From Bacteroidota bacterium (lineage in GTDB: Bacteria; Chlamydiota; Chlamydiia; Chlamydiales; FEN-1388): a DNA stretch of 64,000 nucleotides. Location of the stretch: NCBI GenBank assembly GCA_013285825.1, contig JABDGV010000004.1, forward strand, positions 83,917-147,916. Reading direction: 5' to 3'. Each line of letters starts with the position of its first letter. Positions within the stretch are counted from its first letter, which is position 1. Of the stretch, positions 42,810-50,797 are shown one piece after another. The notes under the pieces were generated by a model. That model saw only the letters and a list, made by a program, of their open reading frames with translations. It had not been told where the DNA came from and did no database searches. The translations under genes and the position numbers were made by a program.

Positions 42810-43931
42810 TTACAACAAGAACGATTCAGTTTCCTCTTTATGTTTTTTGAGGTACTCCATGAATGGGGTGCCGCCTGTTCCAACAGCTGTTGGGTTATTA
42901 GCACTATCCTGATGCTGTTTGTGAACGTAGGCCGCTGCAAAACTTAAATGAGTTTGTCTAAACCTGTTGACGAGGGAAATACATTCGTTGTAGATCTCGT
43001 GGAATTTCGGATTGGCTTGTACAAAAGGCCTGACTAAGGAAGTGTTTTCTACATAGGAAACAAATTCTCGATCTTTTGGCGGCATATATTCCCGCATCTC
43101 TTGCAAGTAATGATACAGTTCGTTTTGGGAGTGCTTAATACCGAGCAAACCATCAAGGGTCGGGATGATTGAGCTTTGCGCACCGGTCTCTCCTCGGAAC
43201 TGTTGGGGTTTTTCGCTATACGCTTGAACCCCCTTGTAAATAAGGCCTTTTGGAATCAGAGGATGATCTTTCCAGCCATGAATATAGGGACGCACTCTGT
43301 TGTAGTATATATATGGATCGCAATGCTCAGGCATGCGCTTTAATGTCGTGCATACAGCTTCAAGTGAGCCTTTTATCTTTTGAAGCGCTTGCAGTAATGA
43401 CTGATGGTCTTTATTTTGAACAGCGCTTATTGCTTCAACACATCCAACAAGGGCGGGACTGGCTTTTGATTCAATAGCTATATGCACCAAGATAAACCAC
43501 TCTTCGTCAATGCCTCCTAGAAAGTTCTGGATAAGTACGATATTGCCAAGATCTATTGGTCCTGCTCTGTCGATCCTTTTCCAGTTCGTAAGTGCATATG
43601 AAGCATAAGAGAGCACAGGGGGGCGGCCAAGATGTTTGGCGACTATATACCATGGCTTTGCCAACACCTCAGGGATTGATTCAGGAACATTTTTTTGCCC
43701 CCACACATAGGCATGGCCAAAATAGGATAAAATCTGCATGGCTCTTTCATACTCTGCAGCGGTTTGAAGCTTATCAATTGGGAATAAGGGGAGTTCTTCT
43801 AATTTCTTTTGAAATTGAGATGCCACAAGAAGTTTTGGCAAGTTTTTGGCCGTTTCTTCCCAAGCAGAAAATGGGGTGGGAAGCGATTCTAATGGATCAT
43901 GTTCCGGCAAAAAACAGATGGGATGTGCCAT
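42810..43931 (-). CDS. Indoleamine 2,3-dioxygenase (tryptophan-degrading)
   Basis: Heme enzyme that opens the indole ring of L-tryptophan to N-formylkynurenine. The 373-residue protein aligns by eye with human IDO1: GRPPVLSYASYALTNW (102-117), RPYIHGWK (214-221; Arg214 at the Arg231 position, Tyr209/Tyr210 at the Phe226/Phe227 positions), AQSSIIPTLDGLLGI (251-265), REYMPPKDREF (280-290), the proximal heme ligand His328 in RQTHLSF, and GTGGTPFMEYLK (351-362). No signal peptide. No kynurenine or tryptophan genes adjoin it. A bacterial IDO is uncommon; in this setting it may deplete tryptophan, an inference. Confidence 0.93.
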   Translation of the reverse strand: MAHPICFLPEHDPLESLPTPFSAWEETAKNLPKLLVASQFQKKLEELPLFPIDKLQTAAEYERAMQILSYFGHAYVWGQKNVPESIPEVLAKPWYIVAKHLGRPPVLSYASYALTNWKRIDRAGPIDLGNIVLIQNFLGGIDEEWFILVHIAIESKASPALVGCVEAISAVQNKDHQSLLQALQKIKGSLEAVCTTLKRMPEHCDPYIYYNRVRPYIHGWKDHPLIPKGLIYKGVQAYSEKPQQFRGETGAQSSIIPTLDGLLGIKHSQNELYHYLQEMREYMPPKDREFVSYVENTSLVRPFVQANPKFHEIYNECISLVNRFRQTHLSFAAAYVHKQHQDSANNPTAVGTGGTPFMEYLKKHKEETESFLL

Positions 43932-44001
43932 ATGTTATTCCAACTCTTGAGTCGTAATGTGTATATAACTGAATTGAAAATAATATAGCGTAAAAAAACT
44001 A

Positions 44002-44025
44002 GAATAGCTCTTAAGAGAACTATTC
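44002..44025. repeat. Degenerate member of the ACCGAATAG hairpin family
   Basis: GAATAG (44002-44007), a CTCTTAAGAG core and CTATTC (44020-44025), followed by GGGTT. It matches the stems at 37432 and 39591 but has lost part of the outer stem and its T run. No obvious gene ends here. Confidence 0.55.
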
Positions 44026-44037
44026 GGGTTGAGATTT

Positions 44038-44120
44038 GCCGATGTCCGGACAAGCATCGAACCAATTTGTAGAGGGAATGCGCAAGATCTATGAGCTAGA
44101 ACCCTTGAGAAGGATGAGGT
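44038..44120. repeat. Imperfect direct repeat, left copy
   Basis: About 80 bases from GCCGATGTCCGGACAAG onward that recur at 49824-49905 with roughly 80% identity and one indel. It can be read as a peptide start MSGQASNQFVEGMRKIYELE, then a stop. The first bases also resemble the 3' end of tRNA-Leu at 50574. Confidence 0.7.
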
Positions 44121-44395
44121 CGCTGCCCTCTTAATGTTTAGCAAGGGGCCAAAAAGATATCAAAGGGCGCTAATCCTTGAAGAATTCCTCCTTCTCCTCT
44201 TTGCTTACCCTCCTTTAGATATATAGAACCTCTTCTGGGTGGGGTTAAGGGGGAGCACTTTAATTTTACCCAAGTCAATTTTCAGTTTTGCGTTTACTTA
44301 AATATTCTAAAAATATAAACTTCCCCGAAGTTGTAAATGTAACATCCAGAGCGCCAGAGCAAGACTGTATAACCCTTAAAAAATTCGGAGAGAGA

Positions 44396-45007
44396 ATGGA
44401 TTGGACTATAACACTAACACTCAGTTTGGGAGCAGCTTTGACTTTAGCGCTACCTCTTACTGTTAAGGTTATTCGGAACAGAGGAAAAGCTATTGCTAAA
44501 ACGAAAAACGGGGATGTCTTGATTGCTCAAGCTCCTGGAGGAGCTAAAGACGCTGCTGCTGTTGCTATCAAAGGCAATGGTAATAAGGTTTATACAAACA
44601 CTGGAAACGGGAGTATGATCATTGCCCCTTCGAAATACGGAGAAACAGAAAAGCGGGCTGCACGTAAAGCCATTAAACAATCTTTTGATGGTTTTTTCTA
44701 CAATTTCTTAGGTAGTGAAAAAGCGGCAGGAATGTTAAATCATTCTCCGAATTTGGATAAAAACAATCCAAAAATGTTTGCTTCTCATTATGAGCAAACA
44801 GCCCGTAATACCTTTCGTCAAGCAAAGGCAAAATTAGAAACAGCTCTCATTACGTATGCACCAATATTAGAAGATGCCAACGTAGAAGCAAGTCTGGCTG
44901 AAGAATTTGGGCATCTTGAAAAGATTCAGGATGCGTTTGATATTACAAATGAATTGCGAGAAAAAATTATCTCTAGAATTTGCTCAATTTTGAATTATCA
45001 GAAATAA
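44396..45007 (+). CDS. Hypothetical membrane-anchored protein, helicase partner
   Basis: Start set at ATG 44396, with GGAGAGAGA just upstream; an earlier in-frame ATG at 44288 has no ribosome site. The 203-residue product has one N-terminal hydrophobic helix (WTITLTLSLGAALTLALPL), then a low-complexity region rich in Gly/Ala/Asn (AVAIKGNGNKVYTNTGNG) and a helical C-terminal domain (KLETALITYAPILEDANVE). I recognise no family. It ends seven bases before the nuclease-helicase ATG, so the two form an operon and are probably functionally linked. Function unknown. Confidence 0.65.
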   Translation: MDWTITLTLSLGAALTLALPLTVKVIRNRGKAIAKTKNGDVLIAQAPGGAKDAAAVAIKGNGNKVYTNTGNGSMIIAPSKYGETEKRAARKAIKQSFDGFFYNFLGSEKAAGMLNHSPNLDKNNPKMFASHYEQTARNTFRQAKAKLETALITYAPILEDANVEASLAEEFGHLEKIQDAFDITNELREKIISRICSILNYQK

Positions 45008-45014
45008 AACATAT

Positions 45015-48000
45015 ATGAAGCCAAAACACTTAAAAACAAAAAAATTTGTTGATTCAGGGCTTTTCAGCGGTCTTTGTAGTTTTAAACAGCTGGAAAACAG
45101 AATTTCGAAATTGTCTGAACATGAACGTGGCGACGCGTTTGAAGCTTTTGCTGAAGCGTATTTTGTAACCCAAAAAATAACACAAGCTGTCGAAGTATGG
45201 CCGGACAAAGCAGTCCCAATAAGCCTACGTGATACTTTGGGGCTTTTTAAAAAGGACATGGGGATTGATGGGATTATCCGTACAAAGGAAGATCATTATC
45301 ATGCATATCAAGTTAAATTTCGCTCTAACCGCACAAATTTGACTTGGGAAGAACTTGCTACTTTTATGGGGATGAGCGACCGTGTTCATAAGCGCATCCT
45401 TTTCACAAACTCATATGATCTTCCTGCCTTAATGCAAGATCGCACAGATTTTTATGCGATAAAAGGAAATGATCTTGATGCACTCAATGAGAATGATTTT
45501 CAGTGTATTGAAAAGTGGCTTAAAAGTGGTGCTTTTTTATTTAAACGAAAAGATCCTAAACCTCACCAGAATGAAGCTCTAGCAAGTATTCTATCTGCAT
45601 TAAATGTTAGAGATAGAACGACAGCCGTTATGGCCTGTGGAACAGGAAAAACGCTGCTTTCTCTTTGGTTAGCAGAGAGAATGAATGTTAACGCTATCGT
45701 CGTCTTAGTTCCCTCCCTTTCTTTGATAAGACAAATGTTACACGAGTGGATGAAGGAGACGATTTGGCAAGATTATTCATTTCTTTGTGTATGTTCAGAT
45801 AAAAGTGTGGCCAAGGGAATTGATGAAATTGTACTGCATCAAACAGATCTAGATTTTCCAGTGACGACATCAAGCGAGGACATTCACTCATTCCTTCAAA
45901 ACAAGACGACCCAGCGCAAAATAATTTTTTCCACATACCATTCTTCAAAAGTCCTTGCTCAGGGGTTACCCAATGGATATTCATTTGATTTGGGAATATT
46001 CGATGAGGCTCATAAAACAACTGGAAGAGATGGGACGACTTTTGGATTCGCCTTAAAGAATGAAAATCTTTCTATTCAGAAGCGCTTGTTTCTCACTGCA
46101 ACTCCACGACATTATGACATAAAGAAAAAAGATAGAGAAGGGAATCTCCGCCTTCTTTTTTCCATGGATAATCCCGAAATTTATGGAACAACTTCTCACA
46201 AGCTTTCCTTTGCTTCTGCTGCTGCTAAGGGGATCATATGCCCCTATAAGATTGTCATTTCAATTGTGACGGATGAAACCATTACGAGGGATCTACTAAA
46301 GCGAGGAGAGGTCATTGTTAATGGTGATGTCATTAAGGCAAATCAGATTGCGCGGATTTTTGCTCTAAAGACAGCTATTGAGAAGTTCAACGTGAAGCAA
46401 ATATTCACCTTCCATAGCTCCGTTGATTCAGCAAAGTCATTCACTTCTAGCTCTGAGGAGGGTGCTGGGGCCTACATCGATAATTTTAGTACATATCACG
46501 TGAATGGTGAAATGCCAACCAGTACACGTGAAATGATCATGCGCGAATTCGAACAAGCTCCTCAAGCTATTATATCAAATGCGAGGTGTCTTACTGAAGG
46601 CGTAAACGTTCCTGCTGTAGATATGGTGGTGTTTATGTCTCCTAAGAAAAGCAGAGTAGATATTGTTCAAGCTGCAGGCAGAGCTATGCGTAAAGCAGGC
46701 GGCAAACAATTCGGCTATATCTTATTGCCTATCCACCTGCAAACAGCTAAGGATGAAAATCTTGAAAACGCGTTGGAAAGCACTCAATTTGAAGAGGTTT
46801 GGGATGTTTTAGAAGCCATGTTGGAACAGGATGAAGACCTAGCCGAAATCATCCACCAAATGCGTGAAGATATCGGCAAAAAAGGAGGATTTGATGACAG
46901 TCGATTAAGAGAACGTCTGGTGTTTATAGGCCCTGAACTCGAAATAAACTTTCTGCGCCAAACTATAACGACTATTATTGTAGATAAACTTAGCTCCAGC
47001 TGGGATGAGCGCTATGGTGAACTTGTGCGGTTTAGAGAAAAACACGGACACTGTAATGTTCTTGATAAATTTTTAGAAAATCCCAAACTTGGATCTTGGG
47101 TTGGTATACAAAGATCATATTTCAAGAAAAACAAATTATCAAAAGATAAAATTGAAAAACTTAATAAAATTGGTTTTGTTTGGAATCTTTTTGATGCAGC
47201 ATGGCATGAAATGTTCAATGCTATCTACGAGTTCAAACAAAGCACTGGTCATCTAGACGTCTGGATGGCCCCTGTTCGAAATGAACGCCTGTGTACGTGG
47301 GTCCAAAAACAGCGACAAAACTACAGCAAAAACAAACTAGCCCCCAAATATATCAAGAAGCTAGAAGAGATTGGCTTTGTCTGGAACCCTCTTATTGTAG
47401 CTTGGGAAGAGATGTTTTTTGAGCTTTGCAAATTTAAGCAAGAACATGGGCACTGTAACGTAAAGCAAAAATATCTTCCAAACCCACAACTTGCCACCTG
47501 GGTCAATACTCAGCGTGACCAATATAAAGAGGGAAAGTGTTTGCCGGAGCGTATTAAAAGGTTAGAAGAACTAGGGTTTGTGTGGGATACAAAAATTGCG
47601 GCGTGGGAAAGTATGTTTTTGGAGTTGTGTAAATTCGAAGACAAGCTTGGACACTGTAACGTCCCAATGGGATACCATGAGAATCCTCGACTTGCTACAT
47701 GGGTAACCACGCAACGCGCTGACTATAAAGATGGTAGAATTGCCTCACACCGTCGAGAAAAGCTTGAAAGAATCGGATTCGAGTGGAATACAAATGAGAG
47801 CGCTTGGGAAAAGATGTATGCCGCATTAATTCAATTTAAACAAGAGATTGGGCACTGTAATGTCCCTCCTAAATATAAAAACAGGCAATTAGGTTCGTGG
47901 GTTGCACATCAAAGAGAAGCGCTCAGACAAAATACCTTAGACAATCAAAGGACTAGTCGTTTAGAAGAAATTGGATTTATATTCGATCCTTTAAATGCAT

Positions 48001-49592
48001 TGTGGAATGAGATTTATAGTGAATTGTCCGAGTTTAAGAAGGAATATGGGCATTGTAATGTACCAAAAGAATATTCAGAATCCCCAAGGCTAGGTGCATG
48101 GGTTTCTAAACAACGGCTGCAATACAGTAAAGGTAAATTATCTACGTATCGATTTGACAAACTCAACCAGCTTGGTTTCAATTGGAATACTCTTCATTCA
48201 GTTTGGGAAGAAATGTTCTCAGAATTATGTAAGTTTAAAAAAGCAAACGGGCACTGCAATGTACCTAGAGGATATGAAAAGACACCAAAACTGGCTACTT
48301 GGGTTAGCGTTCAACGCAATGTGTTCAGGAAAGACAAATTATCAAAAGATCGCCTTGAGAAGCTAATTCAATTAGGCTTTGTTTGGGATCCAAATAAAAC
48401 CGCTTGGGAAGAGATGTTTTTAGCACTGTGTAACTTTAAAAATGAAAATGGCCATTGTTGCGTATCCAAGGATTATGAAAAGGTACGCGGTTTGGGGAAT
48501 TGGGTAAGTATTCAGCGCAGAGATTATAAGAAAGGGGCGCTTTCAATGGATCGTGTCGAAAAGCTGATAAATCTAGGTTTTGTTTGGGATCCATATTATG
48601 ACCAATGGGAAGCTATGTTTGCGGAATTATTGCAATATAAGTCAGAAAATGGCCATTGCAGTGTTTCACAAAAGTCCGAGAAAAATTTGGAGCTTGCAAG
48701 ATGGGTTGGACGGCAAAGGAACGCATATAAAAAAGGGCTTTTATCTCAAGAACGTATTGTTAGACTTGAGCAATTAGGATTTGTCTGGAATGTCATAAAC
48801 GATGCCTGGGAAGAGATGTACAATAAACTTGTTGAGTTTAAAAACAGCTCTGGGCATTGCAATGTACCGCAATATTTTCCAGAAAACCCAAAACTTGGAG
48901 GATGGGTATCACATCAGCGTGACCATTTTAGGCAAGGAATACTGCTAGATGAACGCATTAATAGATTGCAGGAAATGGGATTTTGTTGGGACCCTAACAA
49001 TGCAATGAGAGAGGAAATGTTTCAGGCTCTTTGTGAATTTAAGAGAGCTAATGGACATTGTAATATTCCAAGCACATCTGAATTTTCACAACTTGCACGT
49101 TGGATGGTAAGGCAGCGTACTTCTTATCGAAATGGAACCATTTGCCCTAAACTCAAAGAAAAATTATTTGAGATTGGTTTTAACTGGGAACCTTTTGCGA
49201 ATTCTTGGGAAGAGATGTTTGATGCTTTATGCAAATTTCAAAAAGAGAATAAACATTGTAACATACCAGCAAAATACCAAGAGAACATGAAATTGGGTAG
49301 ATGGGTAGACCGACAACGTCAGTCTTATAGAAATGGGCAACTCTCACAGGAATATATAGAACGACTCGAAAAATTGGGATTTATTTGGGATCCCCTCAAT
49401 GAGGTATGGGAGAATATGTATCTTAAATTGTGTGAATTCAAACAAATCAAAGGGCGTACAAACGTCACGAAGAAAGATGATAAACAAAAATTGCTCGCAT
49501 GGCTCAATTGGCAACGTTATAGTTATAAAAAAGGAAAACTAAATGACGAATGTGTATTGAAATTAATTGATGTGGGTGTACGTCTAGATTAG
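45015..49592 (+). CDS. Nuclease-helicase with 13 helicase-associated repeats
   Basis: A 1525-residue superfamily 2 protein. Residues ~35-160 look like a PD-(D/E)xK nuclease: GDAFEAFAEAYF, GIDGII (about 83-88) and YQVKF (98-102). The helicase follows: GTGKT (about 209), FDEAHK (about 329), LTATPRHY, and QAAGRAMRKA (about 553). From about residue 658 to the end come 13 consecutive ~67-residue helicase-associated repeats with consensus W-x-EM-x-x-x-L-x-x-FK ... GHCNVP ... WV-x-x-QR ... L-x-x-LGF-x-W; the last (to 1525) is degraded. Such repeats bind nucleic acid. No methyltransferase adjoins. Role inferred: DNA defence or mobile-element maintenance; not established. Confidence 0.85.
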   Translation: MKPKHLKTKKFVDSGLFSGLCSFKQLENRISKLSEHERGDAFEAFAEAYFVTQKITQAVEVWPDKAVPISLRDTLGLFKKDMGIDGIIRTKEDHYHAYQVKFRSNRTNLTWEELATFMGMSDRVHKRILFTNSYDLPALMQDRTDFYAIKGNDLDALNENDFQCIEKWLKSGAFLFKRKDPKPHQNEALASILSALNVRDRTTAVMACGTGKTLLSLWLAERMNVNAIVVLVPSLSLIRQMLHEWMKETIWQDYSFLCVCSDKSVAKGIDEIVLHQTDLDFPVTTSSEDIHSFLQNKTTQRKIIFSTYHSSKVLAQGLPNGYSFDLGIFDEAHKTTGRDGTTFGFALKNENLSIQKRLFLTATPRHYDIKKKDREGNLRLLFSMDNPEIYGTTSHKLSFASAAAKGIICPYKIVISIVTDETITRDLLKRGEVIVNGDVIKANQIARIFALKTAIEKFNVKQIFTFHSSVDSAKSFTSSSEEGAGAYIDNFSTYHVNGEMPTSTREMIMREFEQAPQAIISNARCLTEGVNVPAVDMVVFMSPKKSRVDIVQAAGRAMRKAGGKQFGYILLPIHLQTAKDENLENALESTQFEEVWDVLEAMLEQDEDLAEIIHQMREDIGKKGGFDDSRLRERLVFIGPELEINFLRQTITTIIVDKLSSSWDERYGELVRFREKHGHCNVLDKFLENPKLGSWVGIQRSYFKKNKLSKDKIEKLNKIGFVWNLFDAAWHEMFNAIYEFKQSTGHLDVWMAPVRNERLCTWVQKQRQNYSKNKLAPKYIKKLEEIGFVWNPLIVAWEEMFFELCKFKQEHGHCNVKQKYLPNPQLATWVNTQRDQYKEGKCLPERIKRLEELGFVWDTKIAAWESMFLELCKFEDKLGHCNVPMGYHENPRLATWVTTQRADYKDGRIASHRREKLERIGFEWNTNESAWEKMYAALIQFKQEIGHCNVPPKYKNRQLGSWVAHQREALRQNTLDNQRTSRLEEIGFIFDPLNALWNEIYSELSEFKKEYGHCNVPKEYSESPRLGAWVSKQRLQYSKGKLSTYRFDKLNQLGFNWNTLHSVWEEMFSELCKFKKANGHCNVPRGYEKTPKLATWVSVQRNVFRKDKLSKDRLEKLIQLGFVWDPNKTAWEEMFLALCNFKNENGHCCVSKDYEKVRGLGNWVSIQRRDYKKGALSMDRVEKLINLGFVWDPYYDQWEAMFAELLQYKSENGHCSVSQKSEKNLELARWVGRQRNAYKKGLLSQERIVRLEQLGFVWNVINDAWEEMYNKLVEFKNSSGHCNVPQYFPENPKLGGWVSHQRDHFRQGILLDERINRLQEMGFCWDPNNAMREEMFQALCEFKRANGHCNIPSTSEFSQLARWMVRQRTSYRNGTICPKLKEKLFEIGFNWEPFANSWEEMFDALCKFQKENKHCNIPAKYQENMKLGRWVDRQRQSYRNGQLSQEYIERLEKLGFIWDPLNEVWENMYLKLCEFKQIKGRTNVTKKDDKQKLLAWLNWQRYSYKKGKLNDECVLKLIDVGVRLD

Positions 49593-49617
49593 ATGTCCGT
49601 GAGCAAAAGGAGTAACG

Positions 49618-49713
49618 ATGAAAAATCAGAATCTAAAAACAGAATTCATTCAGCTTCGAGCACAAGGACTTTCTTACGATTTCGGGATGATTGTTATCGA
49701 ACCACAACATTAA
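49618..49713 (+). pseudogene. Truncated HTH-type leftover (31 codons)
   Basis: An AAAAGGAGTAACG ribosome site precedes ATG 49618. The peptide starts MKNQNLKTEFIQLRAQGLSY, reminiscent of transposase/regulator helix-turn-helix N-termini, and then stops at 49713. The overlapping frame 49593-49781 has no family features. Probable remnant; low certainty. Confidence 0.35.
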
Positions 49714-49783
49714 ACGTGGCGCTTGAATTTATCTTGAAGAAAGACAAAAGGTTACAAAAACAAAGAGTTAAATATAGATAAAA

Positions 49784-49817
49784 CCGGACAAGAGCTCTTT
49801 TACGAAGCTTTGTCCGG
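49784..49817. terminator. CCGGACAA hairpin after the helicase
   Basis: CCGGACAA (49784-49791) pairs with TTGTCCGG (49810-49817), with an AGC/GCT inner stem and one bulged base. It lies just upstream of the right direct repeat, which itself starts with the same GCCGGACAA word. It may be a terminator without a T run, or a recombination end. Confidence 0.55.
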
Positions 49818-49823
49818 GCAAAT

Positions 49824-49905
49824 GCGGATGGCCGGACAATTATCGAACCATTTTTCGAGAGAATGCGTCAGATCTATGAGCTGGAGCCCTTCATAAAGAT
49901 GGAAT
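49824..49905. repeat. Imperfect direct repeat, right copy
   Basis: Right partner of 44038-44120. Both encode the peptide core F-(V/F)-E-(G/R)-MR-(K/Q)-IYELEP; differences between the copies fall largely at third codon positions, as in decayed coding copies. In the right copy one base is lost, so the reading frame breaks. Confidence 0.7.
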
Positions 49906-49999
49906 CGTATTTTGCGAGTGAGTGGAGTAAGGGTGGAAAAGGCTATAAAAGTGCTTCATTGCAAGCTGATTCGATGGATTTATAATGTAGCAAAGTTAA
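49906..49999. other. Tail of the right repeat
   Basis: The frame that encodes the IYELEP peptide continues as KMESYFASEWSKGGKGYKSA and ends in a stop near 49985. It looks like a fragment of an unidentified gene; no start or complete product is present. Confidence 0.35.
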
Positions 50000-50485
50000 T
50001 TAGTCTGCGACCCAGATTTCCACGGGTTGGTTTTTCGGAAAACGATATCTATTCATTTCGGTTCTTCCATCTGTCGACAAAGAGTACAGATCCATGGTGT
50101 CTTCGTGTAAGACAACTTTGCTTTTTTCAAAAACATCGCAGAGACTAATCAAGTTGTAGAGGCGAGAAACAATTTGTTTGAAAGTTAGAGTGGCGCAGCC
50201 GAGAATTATAATTCCAGGGCTTAATTTTAAAGGAAATAATTTATGCTGAAGAAAGTCTTTGTCTTTCGTGACTAATACTCTATCTTCTTGTCTTGCGAGC
50301 TGAAATACTTCTGTGTCATCTTTTTTTTCTTTTCCAAAGCTTTTAAGAGACCGAACATTGACTTTCATAACTTTTAAATCCTCAACAATGCTAGTAGGAA
50401 TGTTGTGATCGAAAAGATACTTAGATTTCTTAAGTGATGACTTATTTCGGCTATAATTTTTCGGTATTTTTATGGGTTGCCACAT
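50000..50485 (-). CDS. DUF5615 PIN-like protein
   Basis: 161 residues with a PIN-like nuclease fold: YLFDHNIPTSIVEDLK (first metal Asp), SFGKEKKDDTEVFQLAR (acidic patch) and VLVTKDKDFLQHK (another Asp pair). The N-terminal 20 residues are basic. Such proteins are often the toxin half of toxin-antitoxin pairs, but I find no partner antitoxin next to it; an alternative is an RNA-processing enzyme. It sits between the helicase module and tRNA-Leu. Confidence 0.78.
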   Translation of the reverse strand: MWQPIKIPKNYSRNKSSLKKSKYLFDHNIPTSIVEDLKVMKVNVRSLKSFGKEKKDDTEVFQLARQEDRVLVTKDKDFLQHKLFPLKLSPGIIILGCATLTFKQIVSRLYNLISLCDVFEKSKVVLHEDTMDLYSLSTDGRTEMNRYRFPKNQPVEIWVAD

Positions 50486-50550
50486 TATTCCTCAAGAACA
50501 TGTATTAGAGAGTCCAGAGGGCCTATGGCCCATTGGTGGGGGAATATTAA

Positions 50551-50568
50551 GGGGGACAAGAGTCCCCC
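50551..50568. terminator. GGGGGAC hairpin next to tRNA-Leu
   Basis: GGGGGAC (50551-50557), AAGA loop, GTCCCCC (50562-50568), a few bases past the 3' end of the tRNA gene on the minus strand. Plausible terminator or processing structure; no T run. Confidence 0.55.
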
Positions 50569-50573
50569 TAAAT

Positions 50574-50656
50574 TGCCGATGGCCGGACTCGAACCAGCAC
50601 CTGGTTGCCCAGAGTAGATTTTGAGTCTACCGCGTCTACCATTCCGCCACACCGGC
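50574..50656 (-). tRNA. tRNA-Leu (CAA)
   Basis: Reading the minus strand: acceptor GCCGGTG pairs with CATCGGC (one G-T pair), D-arm follows, then anticodon stem GTAGA/TCTAC with loop CTCAAAA giving anticodon CAA, a long variable arm typical of Leu, and T-arm with loop TTCGAGT. The discriminator is A; CCA is not encoded. Confidence 0.93.
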
Positions 50657-50797
50657 ATGTTAAGATTTGAAATGGTACCAAAGATCCTACACGAAAGGTT
50701 TAATTTAGATCTATGAGACGAAGTATAAAATAATAATTGCAAATATGCTTCCAGGCGCTGCATCAAAGGAGGTGACAAACTCTTTTAAGGAGCTGCT

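Larger units (their letters stand above)
43932..44395. other. Gap upstream of the nuclease-helicase module
   Basis: No gene is supported here. The stretch holds a degenerate ACCGAATAG-type hairpin (44002-44025), the left member of a direct repeat (44038-44120) and then about 270 bases without recognisable coding or RNA structure, up to the ATG at 44396. Confidence 0.5.

Noticed and set aside
44038..44060. tRNA-Leu 3'-like sequence at the left repeat, considered as a tRNA remnant
   Set aside because: Only the terminal part resembles tRNA, it is interrupted by five bases, and no anticodon arm is present; kept only as a possible attachment-like feature.
47000..49560. Regularly spaced ~200-base similar units, first suspected as a repeat array or CRISPR
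   Set aside because: Units are in frame within one protein and match helicase-associated repeats; DNA identity is low and there are no short identical repeats with unique spacers.
49593..49781. 62-codon frame after the helicase
   Set aside because: No family features; the overlapping 49618 frame has the better ribosome site, and the region looks like debris.
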